The notes beneath the pieces were generated by a model, which searched no databases, had not been told where the DNA came from, and saw only the letters and a program-made list of their open reading frames with translations. Positions 1 through 11,199 of a DNA stretch of 64,000 nt are shown piece by piece (within the stretch, counting starts at the first letter, position 1; each line of letters starts with the position of its first letter). The position numbers and the translations under genes are program-made. The DNA comes from Mallotus nudiflorus (taxonomy: Eukaryota > Streptophyta > Magnoliopsida > Malpighiales > Euphorbiaceae), in NCBI GenBank assembly GCA_947683625.1, contig CANTUR010000240.1:1173501-1237500 (forward strand). Reading direction: 5' to 3'.

Positions 1-84
1 CATAAGGGTAGACAATGAGTGTGGTAACCCTTTTCTTCAAGTTTTGGACACAAGTCAGCTTAGGACTATGAGTATGGGCTCAAG

Positions 85-250
85 ATTGTGAGCGTAGTTT
101 GTCGCTAAAATTAGCGATGGATTGAAAAGTCCATCACTAAAATTAGCAATGATCAAAATATTAATAATAAAATAATTGTCACTACTTTATCACTAAATAG
201 TTTAATAACAGATTAGTGATGGATTTTTCCATCACTAAATAGTGAATTTC
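85..250. repeat. CACTA-like subterminal repeat remnant
   Basis: A cluster of short palindrome-like motifs reads GTCGCTAAAATTAGCGATGG, TCCATCACTAAAATTAGC and later GTGATGGATTTTTCCATCAC. Paired 'gcgatgga / tccatcac' blocks of this kind are typical of the subterminal regions of plant CACTA (En/Spm) DNA transposons. I see no transposase and no clear second terminus, so this is at most a decayed end or a small non-autonomous copy. Confidence 0.35.
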
Positions 251-1010
251 TTGTAATTATATAGAATTCAAGCAAGAGACTTGATTAATATTTAAATTCA
301 TAATTAAATTGTTTTTCATTTAAACATATAATTAAATTCTTATAAATTTAAATTATATCTTATTAAGGTTGTATAGCTTTGGTTTTTAACTAATTGTATT
401 CTTTAAAAAAACCATTTTATAGTCGAATGATTCTAACTTTTTTTAGTACAATAGAATGACTATGACTAAAATTCTTAAAAATTAAAATAATTATATTATT
501 GTTGAACATTTTCTATGTTTAGGTCATAGTTACATATTCACCGCAACTTATTACTAATTTTAACTGCAACATTTCTAGGCCAAAAGCAAGCGACATTGAA
601 TATTGAGGCACTTTTTTAATCTAGAATAGTTATGGGTTGCATGATTATTGGCTAGGTATGAGTTGGAGGGGCCACACAATATTAACAAAGATAATAAATC
701 AATATCAGTGATGGCTATGATAATAAAGATTCCTTAGGAAGTTCTATAAATTGGAAATATTACATAATCTCGTGCTCTAATCTAATTGACATTTAAAAAT
801 TATACACTAAGATTAAGAAATGTGATTAATATACATATAGAATATTATACTACCCTGATAATAATTCCTTCAACTAATTATTAACTTTGTATATCCCCAA
901 AAAGAGTATATCTATTAAATTAATTCTCCCTTTTTTTTTTATAAAAGATATAAATAGCATTACTGACTAAAATCCAAAACAAGAGCATTATAAATAAAAG
1001 AGGGAGGGAT
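251..1010. other. AT-rich DNA, no gene seen
   Basis: Very AT-rich sequence with stops in all frames. I see no coding motif, tandem array or terminal repeat in it. Confidence 0.6.
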
Positions 1011-1016
1011 ATGATC

Positions 1017-1470
1017 CTATTCCCTAGAACCAAACATAGAACCCATTGCTCTAGCTAATGAATGAGCCACGAAGTTCACTAATTTACGAACAAAATACAC
1101 TATGCATTCTTTCATCTCTTTCTAAAGAGATTTAAAATCATCTATAATAAGACATGCAGCTAGATTATTAAGAGAAGGAGAGTTTAAAGCTTGAACCAAC
1201 TCTAAAGCATCAGATTTAATAACCAGAAGAGATGCTGAGTGTCATTTTAGCCAACTTAGGACTTCTCTCATACTAAATGCTTTGGCTAGCAAAGCATCCA
1301 TATGACTAACACTACTCCCATTCCCTGCAGCACAAAACTCACTTTTATAATTTCTCATTACCCAACCAAACCCCAATCTACCTCTACTTTAAAAATAGCA
1401 CCATCCATATTGCATTTGTACTAGCCTACACATAGAGACTTCTAATGAACACACCTTTATTATTAGATGG
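1017..1470 (-). pseudogene. LINE-type RNase H-like (RVT_3) domain remnant
   Basis: Read on the minus strand this gives a decayed RNase H-like domain of the kind at the C-terminus of plant non-LTR (LINE) polyproteins and related single-domain proteins. Visible pieces in order are a 'CNMDGA' start, 'GFGWVMRNYKSEFCAAGNG', 'ALLAKAFSMREVLSWLK', 'SDALELVQALNS' and the closing 'VNFVAHSLARAMGSM', then a stop at 1017-1019. At least one frameshift (near 1385) and internal stops break it. The preceding stretch (1470-1735) shows no reverse transcriptase. It could be a 5'-truncated LINE tail or a host RVT_3 pseudogene; truncation on insertion favours the former. Confidence 0.6.
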
Positions 1471-1734
1471 AAAATTTGTAGCTTATAAACACACTTGAGC
1501 CAACTACCATTGAAAGAGGAAAGAGCTTACCATATTAATTAGATGGACCGTAGATTACTTGTGCTGATTCTAAAGCACTTCATTTCAGTTTTTCCATAAA
1601 CCCTATAAAACCATACACACCATTAAGCTTTTATACAGATCATAAAACTGTATAATGGAAGACAACCAGTCAAACACTAAGACCCCTGTATTAAAAGGAA
1701 CTGTGACATTCAGCAAGCACCAGTAGGTCTTAGC

Positions 1735-1878
1735 CATCAAACCCTCATAGCCTCCATATTTTAATTAAAATGCAAAAACTCTCTTTGTTAAGCCTCATAT
1801 ATTCTAGCTTCATTAACATGGCCAACATCATTATCATCTTCACTTTGGTTTGACATTGCCGTAAAAAGAATGTTAGAA
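1735..1878 (-). pseudogene. gag N-terminal fragment (inverted copy)
   Basis: This is the first part of the Ty3 gag of this family, matching residue by residue the start of the plus-strand gag at 18390 (shared 'DNDVGHVNEA' and 'QREF'). An in-frame TAA replaces a Gln codon after about 21 residues, and the homology ends near 1735 in unrelated sequence. Too short to encode a functional domain. Confidence 0.65.
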
Positions 1879-2678
1879 ACAACAAAAAATAACTGAAGGA
1901 CCTCATAAGCACTCCGTCATGTGTTTTCACTCAAATGATTGGGGGGTCACTCATGTTTAACTCAAGCAAAAATTTCACTCAGGATTTCCTCACACCACTC
2001 TAGCTAATTTTTTTTTTTATGTTCTTAGGTGAATTACACTTTTAGAATAATTCAAATAGCTTATGACGTGTAGAATTCCAAAACTAAAATTCACAAAACA
2101 AGTTTAAAGCAATTCGGTCAATAAGAAAAAAATAAATGAGAAGCAATAAATTAGAAAAACTCAAATAGATGTAAAAAGCATGTGAAAAAAAATACAAAGA
2201 TCTACCTAGAATATGAAAGAAATGAATTTAGAAGGTATTTTAAAAAAGAAAACCAAATCTACCACAATAAGCAATATTCCTTAACAGGCAAGGAAAATAA
2301 TGATATGCAAAATGCAAAATAAGATATGACAATATCTATTTAGATATGTCAATTATAAATCAAATAGGATTAAGAAATCCAAATCAAACCTGATTAGGAT
2401 ATTAATTACTCAAGGATCTAAATTCTTCCTTTCTAATCAATTTCTCTTTTCTTCTTCTTTTTTTTACATGAATTTTTTTAGATCTTCAACTACATATTCA
2501 AATCTAAATTTTAGAATACAAAATAATTGATTTAATCAAAGAAAAATAAGAATAAGACTAATGAATAAGAAAAAGAATAAATCATAAGAATTCCAAATTT
2601 AAAAGAACAAAAAAATGCAAGAAATAAAAAATTAAAGAACACAAATTATAAAAAGATAAAACTTGATATAGAGCCAAA

Positions 2679-2690
2679 GTTCTAATACCA
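2679..2690 (-). other. Primer-binding site (initiator tRNA-Met type), inverted copy
   Basis: The minus strand reads TGGTATTAGAAC two bases inside the LTR end at 2693. The canonical initiator-Met primer site is TGGTATCAGAGC; the two differences are transitions. Its place next to an LTR end supports the call. Confidence 0.7.
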
Positions 2691-3401
2691 AATGATATAG
2701 AACCTCCACGAATAAACGTGAGAACCCCTTTATCTATTCGAACACCCAAAGCATTAATATGAAAACCCCAATACTCAATTTAGCAACCCCTAAGAAAGGT
2801 TAGAAATCATATTACTTAGATAAGATGATAAAAGAATTAGAATAAAGAAAACTTGCTTTTGAATTCCAATTTCAAAAAATTCCACAAGAAGCTGATCAAT
2901 CTACCTAAATATTCTTTAAGGAATGTATTTTATGGAAAAACACAAATATAAAAAGCAAACAGCCTTTAGGATTAAAACTTCAATTATAAAAGTAAAATAA
3001 TTCGGCTAAGGCATATTTGTACCCTTTGCAAAGTTCTCCTTAATAAGTAAGTAAACTAATAAAACCCTAAATAAAAATTAGGAAACTAATTTAATTATAT
3101 GTCAAATACATCTAATGGCCTCTTAAAAAATAAAAATTTGTCCAGTCGATTGTTTAACCTTAATAACCATAATTAAACCTAAAATAACAAAGTTTAAGTA
3201 ATCCCCTATACATATTCAGCCAACCCATAACAAATGTGGCCCATTACATAATTAAATCCATTAACAACTTGGACTTGTATTAAGTTGTATTGAACTTTAT
3301 CTGTACTTATTCCAAAACTTTGGTGTCCATGTAAACCTTTACTGGCCAAATTCATTAAGCCTTATAAATGATGAATTAAGGTATGTTTAATTAGGAAACA
3401 T

Positions 3402-3500
3402 ACCTTGCTTAAGGTATGCACATGATAAAGAACTTTGTTAGGACAATTTAAAAGGTAGAAAAAATTGAGGTAAACATACCTTGCTTAAGGTATACACATG
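3402..3500. repeat. Direct repeat of a palindromic 20-mer in a divergent LTR end
   Basis: The near-palindrome CATACCTTGCTTAAGGTATG occurs at 3409 and again, one base changed, at 3475, each followed by cacatgataaa and then ggacaattt after a spacer. A half-copy lies at 3380. It falls in the poorly conserved outer part of the inverted LTR. Confidence 0.6.
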
Positions 3501-3586
3501 ATAAACCCTAGTCGCTTAATGGGACAATTTGGAAATATACCTACCCCTCATCCTTGGAGTGTTAAGTTCTATATCATTTGGAATGC

Positions 3587-4085
3587 TCATTCTTTTTGGA
3601 TTGTTGATGATAGGAGTTGCACTAATGTAGTGAGTACATTCTTGGTTAATAGGTTAGAGTTGTTTACTGTACCATGACCATACAAACTTCAGTGGCTTAA
3701 TGATTGTGGTGAGGTAAAGGTAAATAGATAATCTATTATTTCATTTCCCATTAGTCAATATCATGATGAGGTGTTATGTGATGTAGTTCCTATGCATACT
3801 AGAGATATTTTTCTTGGTAGACTGTGGCAATTTGACAGATAAACTAAGCATGATGGGTACCTCAATAGGTATTGATTCACTAAAGATGGACAGAAGACCA
3901 TATTAACACCACTTTCCTTAAAAGAAGTGTATGAAGACTAATGTAAAATGGAAAGGATGAGATTGGAGGCCAAAAGGAAAGAAAAAGAGAGTAAGAAAAG
4001 TGCTTTAGAGAGTGAAAATAAAAAGAGTTAAAAGAAAAAAAGAGAGAAAAAGAAGAGTATATTTGGCTTAGAGAGAAAAATGCAA
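3587..4085 (+). pseudogene. Ty3 aspartic protease and Lys/Glu-rich linker (element A)
   Basis: The plus-strand reading gives a decayed retropepsin-like region: 'WIVDDRSCTNVVSTFLV' marks the active-site neighbourhood (family form D-x-G-S; here D-R-S, so the Gly is lost), followed by 'LQWLNDCGEVKVN', 'DEVLCDVVPMHTRDIFLGR' and 'WQFDR'. After 3940 the sequence is almost pure purine and encodes the Lys/Glu-rich linker to RT. Stops interrupt it, for example after WQFDR. The N-terminal gag that should precede it is absent; it lies beyond the LTR at 18390-19735. Confidence 0.75.
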
Positions 4086-4090
4086 GGAAT

Positions 4091-5301
4091 GTGAGTTTGT
4101 TAGCTAGGACAAGTGAGGTTAGGCAAGCTTTGTATTCTTATCAGCCTATATTTGTACTTTTGTACAAAGGAGCATATTTGGAAACTAATGAACTTAATCC
4201 ATCTCTACCTAGTGTGTTTGTTGATCTTTTACAAGATTTTGAAGATATGTTTCCCGAGGAAATGCCAAGTGGTTTGCCACTAATTAGAGGCATAAAACAC
4301 CAAATTGACTTTATTCTTTGAGCTACCATACTCAATCGGCCATCATATAGAATGAATCCAAGTGAGACAAAAGAGATCCAAAAATAAGTTGAGGACTTAC
4401 TAGCTAAGGGGTATGTGAGGGAAAGTATTATTCATTGCTCATTTCTTATTATTCGTGTGCCAAAGAAGGACAGAACATGGAGGATGTGTGTAGACAATAG
4501 AGTCATCAATAAATCACTATAAACTATCATCATCTTATTCCTACATTAGATGATATGCTTGATGAGTTATATAATTCTTTTTTGTTTACTAAAATAGACT
4601 TGAAATCTAGTTATTATCAAATTTGAATGAGTGTTGGTGATGAATGGAAAACAACTTTTAATACCAAGTATGGGTTGTATGAGTGGCTTGTCATGCCATT
4701 TGGTCTTACTAATACACCTAGCACATTCATGCAATTGATGAACCATGTGTTACGTGAGTACTTAGGTAAATTTGTTATTGTTTACTTTAATGATATTTTG
4801 TTTTACTCTAAGTGCTTAGATGATTATATTATGCATATACAACTTGTACCAGAAATACTTAAGTAAGAAAAGTTGTATACTAACCTTAAGAAGTGTATTT
4901 TTTTTACATGGATAAGGTAAATTTTCTTAGTTTTTTAGTATTTAGTTAAGGTGTTGAGGTTGATAAGGACAATTTTAGAGCCATTAAGGAATGGCCAAGA
5001 CCTAAAAATGCTAGTGAAGTGAGAAGCTTTCATGGACTTATTAGTTTTTATAGGATATTCATTAAGGATTTCAATACTATAGTAGAACCTTTGAATGAGT
5101 TAGTTAAGAAAAGTATTGGATTTGTTTAGGGTGATGCACAAGAACATGCATTTAATGAACTTAAGGATAAATTGTGTAATGCACTTTTGTTTGCTTCACC
5201 TAACTTTGATAAGATTTTTAGATTGAATGTAATGCTAGTGGCATAGGAATTGGAGCTATTTTGATCCAAGATCAAACACCACTAATGCATTTTAGTGAAA
5301 A
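4091..5301 (+). pseudogene. Ty3 reverse transcriptase and start of RNase H (element A)
   Basis: Recognisable RT blocks in order: 'FPEEMPSGLPLIRGIKHQID' (entry to RT), 'ETKEIQ', 'VPKKDRTWRMCVDN', 'FTKIDLKSSYYQI', 'WLVMPFGLTNTPSTFMQLMN' and 'FVIVYFNDILFYSK', where the catalytic Y/F-x-D-D box has become F-N-D. Connection and RNase H start follow: 'FHGLISFYRIF' and a degenerate nucleic-acid-binding Asp region near 5220. In-frame stops include TGA for the Arg after 'YYQI' and TAA for the Gln after 'KEIQK', both C-to-T type. The domain is cut at 5301 by element B within a Ser-Glu-Lys stretch of RNase H. Confidence 0.85.
5297..5301. repeat. Target site duplication of element B, left copy
   Basis: GAAAA sits just outside the left LTR of B; the right copy at 15265-15269 is AAAAA. 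Removing B with one copy restores continuity of the RNase H reading of element A. Confidence 0.75.
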
Positions 5302-7568
5302 TGTCACGACTTGAACCCAGGGGCACGTGACCGGCACTAGGGAATGGGAAAGCATAAAGCTACCAAAACCCATATTAAGCCTTAAAAGAAAAAAAAATCA
5401 TGGAATATTTAAACTTTGAAACCTCACAATAAATAATAAAATCAGAAAGCATATTATCAAACTGATTTTTCTTAATATAATTTAAACCATAATATTAGTG
5501 CGTAAATATATAAACTTCAGTTATACAAATAGAATCTCAATACATAACTTATAAATACATGAAATCGAAAATAAAGTGTGCAGTTGTACAATTTTCTCTA
5601 CTGTGGTACACGAAAGTAAATACAACACAACTAAATAGACCTACGTAGAATAGCCGGTGTTGAAGCTACACGACGAAGAGAAGTAGGCCTAATAGTAAAC
5701 TCCCAAACTCCTGAAAGAAAAATAAGTTGAGAGGAGTCAGACCTCACTGAGTAAGTTAATAAAGGAATGAATGCGGTTTGAAAACCTCATTAAAATAAAT
5801 TTTTTATAAAAATATATTATAATATAATTTTTATTCAAACCATCAGATATACATATAATAAATCCATTTTTTTTAAAAGAGAAGAAATAGATATTTAAAT
5901 GTCTTTTAAAGACGTTTCAGTATAAGAATTTTGGTAGAATCCGATTTATAAATTTTTAATAGTCATATCTCTTAATCTAATATCACTGGCGGTGTTCGAG
6001 AGCAAAGCATCACCAGACCATCGACCCCAGTGATTTAATAATATTAATCCAAATTATATTGGCGGTGTCTGAGAGCAAAGCATCATTAGACCTTCGGCCC
6101 CAGTAATATAAATTAAATAATCACACATTTTACCGGTGCGCACATGGTCCTGATGAAACCCATCAGGTAGCCCGTTCTACAGTGGTTTATTTAAAAATAA
6201 AAGAAAATAAATAAAATAATGAAAATTACAATAAATAATAAATAAATAAATAAATAAGATAAAATAAATCAACTATAAACTAAATCATGCAAAATCCTAT
6301 GAATAATGCTGACTAGAATCTCATAAATTAAATTCATAAGAATTTAATATAATTTAGATTAAAAATCCGACACTCAAATCAAATATTAACTTACAGGATA
6401 AAGGTGCTCCTTTGGCATGTCGTGTCCGACCTCGGTTGGTAGACGTGACTGGAGGGGCAGCTAAAAGATAGAAAAAGGAAATGACAATCAGAAAATAGAA
6501 ACCTAACTTCTAGAGTTTCTAAGGAAGACTCGATACTCGATTCGAACTCAGAATAAAAATTTTAGGATTGACCCGGTGTCACATTTTACGAGAAATCTAC
6601 CAAAAAATTCAGTAGAATTTTCTCTGTAAAATGGACATCCCTCTACTGAAGTAGAGTCAACCCTGCAAATAAACACATTTCAAAATTTATAGTGGCATAA
6701 CACCTGGGGTTGGGACCCTAAACTATACAATTCTCAACCGAGGTTCACCAAAAAATATACAAATAGCAAATACTAAATATTAATTTAGTAAATCACTAAA
6801 AATAATAAAAATTAATAATAAATCATAATATAATTTATTTAATTTTTAAAACACTAAATAAAATTATTTTTCACCATAATTTAATAAAATTTCAAATAAT
6901 AATATAATATTAATAACAATCCAACTTTCCACATATTCAATATAAAAAAATCAAATTCAAACAATAATTGCCCAACTAGTTTAAATATACTATAATATTA
7001 ATTAAAAACTCATTCAACCCACAAAACAATAAATGATTTAATTTTGAATAAATTTTCAAAAATAGTTAGTATTAATTAATTAAAAATAATAAATAATTTA
7101 TAAAAATTATTTTAATACCACATGCTGTCTCAAAAATAATTAAAACATAGTATTACATTATAATATCAACAAAACACACCATTTACCTATTATCTCAAAA
7201 TTTACATCATATAATGATTTTCTAAAAAAAATAATTAGATAAATTATCAAAAATTATTTTATAACTACTAAAATCACTAACATAATATACTAACACTAAT
7301 TAACTCAATTATTTAACTAAAAATAATTAATTAACCATATTAACAAAATACACATAAAACTTAAAATACCTAAATAAATATACAAAAATTCCATAAAAAT
7401 CAATTTAATTAATCTAAATTAATTTTGATATACTCTTAACCAAAATTGACCCCCAATTAATTTAAATCCACTAATATAAGTATAGATCAACTCAAAAAAT
7501 AAATAAATTATATTATAATATTACACATTAATTCTCCACCACACACACATGCACATAGTACATATACC

Positions 7569-7609
<41 letters not shown>

Positions 7610-7763
7610 TAATAATTTAATACACGTATAAAATATCCATACAAATAATGTAGTTTAATAATAATAATAATAATAATGATAAAAACAAACAATGTCATTT
7701 TAAATAATAAAATAATACAAATTCGAAAATTACTTTTATTAAAATAAAATATAGGGCATTACA
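5302..7763 (-). repeat. Element B 3' LTR (left)
   Basis: Long terminal repeat of 2462 bp, TG at the left edge and CA at the right. It contains two copies of a ~70-bp module (from 5985 and 6058) built on 'ggcggtgt..gagagcaaagcatca', and a hairpin-forming motif near 6151. From 6750 on it is extremely AT-rich, with a (TA)/(CA) tract at 7568-7608 and a (TAA) run at 7658-7678. Confidence 0.9.
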
Positions 7764-7800
7764 ATCTCCCCTCCTTACAGAAATTCGTCCTCGAATTTCA
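7764..7800 (-). other. Polypurine tract of element B
   Basis: On the minus strand a purine-rich run (GTAAGGAGGGGAGAT) directly precedes the 3' LTR start TGTAATGCCC, after a 'GAGGACGAATTTC' block common at the end of this Ty3 class. It is the expected plus-strand priming site. Confidence 0.8.
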
Positions 7801-7815
7801 AATAAAAGTTAGGAG

Positions 7816-8313
7816 TTAAAAAGTCCAAGGATGAAAAAGATAGGGATAGACGGCTTGCATCTCAGATTCTGCCTCCCACATATAGTCTTCTGTTGTGTGG
7901 TTACTCCAAAGCACTTTCACCATCGAAATCTCCCAAGAGCGAAGTTGGCGAACCTGACGATCCACAATCGCTACCGGATACTCCTCATAAGACAGATCTT
8001 CACTGAGCTCCACTACTTGAGGCTGAAGTATGTGAGAAGGATCAAGAATATACTTCCTCAATATAGACACATGAAACACCGGGTGGATTCAGGATAACTT
8101 AGGTGGCAACACTAGTCTATAGGCCACTTCCCCAACTCGTGACCATATCTCGAAAGGTCCAATGTATCTCGGAACCAACTTACCCTTCTTACCAAACCTT
8201 ATAACTCCCTTCATTAGAGATACTTTCAGAAACACCATGTCTCCAACTAGAAAGGAAACATCCTTCCTTTTGGGATCAACATAACTCTTCTGCCTACTGT
8301 ATGCTGTCCTCAA
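7816..8313 (-). pseudogene. Integrase C-terminal domain and chromodomain-like tail (element B)
   Basis: Minus-strand reading gives 'SYVDPKRKDVSFLVGDMVFLKVS', the GPF/Y-type segment 'KLVPRYIGPFEIWSRVGEVAYRL' and, after one stop (TGA for an Arg codon) at about 8085, 'FHVSILRKYILDPSH', 'LSYEEYPVAIVDRQVRQLR' and 'VKVLWSNHTTEDYMWEAE'. The last block is the chromodomain-like ending typical of Tekay/Del-type chromoviruses, thought to guide integration to particular chromatin. The reading is otherwise open over both parts. Confidence 0.85.
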
Positions 8314-8316
8314 CCT

Positions 8317-9144
8317 CTATTGAATGATAGGAACTTTTTTAGAAGTAATCTGCACCAACTCTGGACTTGTGAGCTGTCTCTCACCAATTTCCCAACACAA
8401 GGATGATATGCACTTCCTACCATACAACGCTTCATACGGAGCCATCTCAATACTTGCATGATAACTATTGTTATATGTGAATTCAATCAGTGGTAAATGA
8501 TTATCCCATTGACCACTAAAGTCCATCATGCACATCCGGAGCATATCCTCTAAAGTCTGAATGGTCCTCTCAGACTGACCATCAGTCTGAGGATGGAACG
8601 TTGTGCTGAAGTCAAGTTTGGTACCCAATGCCTTGTGCAACTCTTGCCAGAAAACTGATGTAAAAGTGGCTCCTCTATCAGATATTATACTTACTGGAAC
8701 TCCATGAAGACAAACAATTCTGTTGACATACAACCGTGCCAACCTATCAATAATTACCCAAATAGCATCAAACCCACTTATTGTTTGAGGCAACCCAGTC
8801 ATCAAATCTATAGCAATCATATCCCACTTCCACTCTAGGATAGGCATGGGCTGTAACAATACTGAGGGCCTCTGATGCTTTAATTTCACCTGCTGACATG
8901 TGAGACACTTGGATATAAATTTTGCAACATCCTTTTTCATTCCATTCCACCAATATGTATCCCTCAAATTATGATACATCTTAGTAGAACCTGGATGTAT
9001 ACTATAAGCAGAAAAATGTGCCTCTTCTAAGATCTCTTTCCTCAGATCATTAATATCTGGCACACACAATCGAGTACCCAAGCATAGAACTCCCTCACTA
9101 TCAATCATAAACTCTCCGGATTGACCTTGTTGCACCTCAAACAT
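8317..9144 (-). pseudogene. Integrase zinc-binding and catalytic core (element B)
   Basis: An open stretch of 275 codons on the minus strand. The HHCC zinc-binding module is visible ('AHFSAYSIHPGSTKMYHNLR', then 'CLTCQQVK'). The catalytic core follows: first Asp in 'WDMIAIDLMTGLP', second in 'IISDRGATFTSVFWQEL', and the Glu in 'HPQTDGQSERTIQ'. A TAG where Gln is expected separates it from the C-terminal domain near 8317, and the stretch between 'VIIDRLA' and 'RLYVNRIVCLHG' is shorter than usual, pointing to a small deletion just before the second Asp. Confidence 0.9.
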
Positions 9145-9150
9145 AATTCT

Positions 9151-9890
9151 CTACAACTGTGGGTCCCTTCTTTGAGCTGCCTTAACTCTATCCAAGTACA
9201 CATATCGTACTTTAAACTGAGCTAAAAGGAACTTCTTAGTCACCTTCCACTGCAAACCCTGATCAATCAGCTCATGTAACTCCTGAATAATCGGTCTCCT
9301 CTTAGTACTAATGTGGGCAAGACTACCTGCTGATTTTCTACTCAACGCATCAGCTACTACATTCGCCTTACTTGGATGGTAAAGAATCAAACAATCATAG
9401 TCTTTCAAAAGTTCCATCCATCTTCTTTGTCTTAAATTCCAATCCCTCTACTCAAAGATATACTTTAAGCTCTTATGGTCGGTGTAGATCTCACAAGTGA
9501 TACCGTATGGATAATGCCTCCAGATCTTCAGTGCAAAAACAACTGTTGTCATCTCTAAATCGTGAGTGGGGAAATTTTGCTCATGCTTCTTCAACTGTCT
9601 TGAAGCATAAGCAATCACTCTACCATTCTGCATTAGCACACATCCCAAACCTACACGGGAAGCATCACAATACACTGTGTATCCATCATCACCAAAAGGT
9701 AATGTCAACACTAGAGCTGAAGTCAATAAATCCTTAAGCAACTAGAAATGCTCCTCACATCTATTAGTCCACAAAAATATAATATTCTTCTGGGTTAGTC
9801 TAGTCAAAGGCACAACAATCTTAGAAAAATCCTTCACAAATCTCCTATAATAGCCTGCTAAACCTAGAAAACATCTCACTTCAATAACCG
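9151..9890 (-). pseudogene. RNase H and connection domain (element B)
   Basis: The minus strand reads 'FLGLAGYYRRFVKDFS' (RT connection), then RNase H with 'YTVYCDASRVGLGCVLMQ' (first Asp), 'RQLKKHEQNFPTHDLEM' (Glu/Asp region), 'IYTDHKSLKYIF' and 'SKANVVADALSRKS' (last Asp). Two TAG codons, at about 9443 and 9742, occupy positions where Gln is usual in this family. Apart from these the reading frame is continuous with the RT above it. Confidence 0.9.
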
Positions 9891-9906
9891 TTGTAGGTCT
9901 TGGCCA

Positions 9907-10692
9907 TTAAGTAATCGCTTCTATCTTCTTGGGATCCACATGAATTCCATTTTTAGACACCATATGGCCTAAGAATGCCACTTGGTCTAACCAGAACTCA
10001 CATTTCAAAAATTTAGCATACAACTGGTGCTTTCTCAAAGTTTGCAGCACCAATCTCAGATGCATCACATGCTCCACCCTATTCTTTGAATAGACCAGAA
10101 TATCATCAATAAACACAATCACAAATTGATCTAAGTATGGCCTAAAAACCCTGTTCATTAAGTCCATGAAGGCTGTTGGAGCATTAATCAACCCAAAGGA
10201 CATCACTAAGAATTCATAGTGGCCATATCTAGTCCGAAATGCTGACTTAGGTATTTCCTCCCTTCTAATCCTTAGCTGATGATACCTAGATCTCAAGTCA
10301 ATCTTAGAGAAATGTCGAGCTCCTTGTAACTAATCGAACAAATCATCAATCTTGGGGAGTGGATACTTATTCTTGATGGTAACCTTATTCAGCTGTCTGT
10401 AGTCAATATAGAGTCGAAGACTACCATCCTTCTTCTTTACAAAGAGAACCGAAGCACCCCAAGGAGATGTACTAGGTCGAATGAACCCCTTATTTAATAA
10501 TTCCTGCAATTGCTCTTTTAACTCCTTCAGCTTCGTAGGTGCCATCCTATAAGGTGGCACAGAGATAGAATCTGTACTTGGGACAACATCAATACAGAAT
10601 TCTATCTCTCTATCTGGCGACAATCCAGGTAACTCCTCTAGAAAAACATCTGCAAATTCACGTACTACTGGTACCCTCTCCACTGATCCCAT
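9907..10692 (-). pseudogene. Reverse transcriptase (element B)
   Basis: RT blocks in order on the minus strand: 'PVVREFADVFLEELPGLSPD', 'YRMAPTKLKELKEQLQELL', 'GASVLFVKKKDGSLRLYIDYRQLN', 'YPLPKIDDLFD', then a TAG in place of Gln at about 10328, 'FSKIDLRSRYHQLRI', 'YEFLVMSFGLINAPTAFMDLMN' and the catalytic 'FVIVFIDDILVYSK' (intact Asp-Asp pair). Only the one stop divides the domain. Confidence 0.92.
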
Positions 10693-10707
10693 TTCTACTT
10701 GAACATC

Positions 10708-11199
10708 TCAAACTACAGCTAGATAGCCTTGACATCCTCTACTAAGCATCTTCCTAGCTGTAATGGTAGAAACAAGAATACGAAACATGAAACTTTTAGT
10801 ACCTCTGAATCTGAATTCCTCATCACTAGGAATTTTGAAAATTACTTCCTTTGCTTGATAATCCACAGAAGCATAATACTGGGACAACCAATCCATTCCA
10901 AGAATCACATCAAACTCAATCACATCCAAAAGGACCAAGTCTTCCAACAATTCTCTACCCTCCACTAACACGGGACAAGATGGAAAGAAAATGTCTATCT
11001 CCAATTCATCACTAAGCGGAGTCGAAATAGATAGTGGAAGACTCATCTTGGAAGGAAGATAAGCCACTTTCGAAGCAAATAAAGGAGATACAAATGAACA
11101 TGTAGCACCCGAATCAAATAATACTCTAGCCTCAGAGTAACAGACTGGAATAATACCTGCTACCATAGTGTTGGATGCCTGCACATCCTGAGGGGTCAA
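10708..11199 (-). pseudogene. Aspartic protease (element B)
   Basis: A 163-codon open stretch with the retropepsin-like active site 'ARVLFDSGATCSFVS' (D-S-G-A), followed by 'DVIEFDVILGMDWLSQY' (flap and I-L-G-M-D-W block typical of plant Ty3). It follows the gag zinc knuckle region and precedes RT, with a TGA between protease and RT at an expected Arg position. Confidence 0.92.

Larger units (their letters stand above)
1735..3545 (-). mobile_element. Inverted fragment of the A/C Ty3 family: LTR, primer site, leader, gag start
   Basis: Over about 1.6 kb the minus strand matches the plus strand of 16950-18500. Reading leftward it has most of an LTR (2693 to about 3545), a primer-binding site, the long untranslated leader and the first codons of gag (from 1875, starting 'MSNQSEDDNDVGHVNEA'). 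Homology stops abruptly near 1735, so gag is cut after about 45 codons. The outer 150 to 200 bp of the LTR (3362-3545) are more divergent than the rest. The piece lies head to head with the pol segment starting at 3587. It is either a separate truncated insertion or an inversion product of the same element. Confidence 0.75.
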
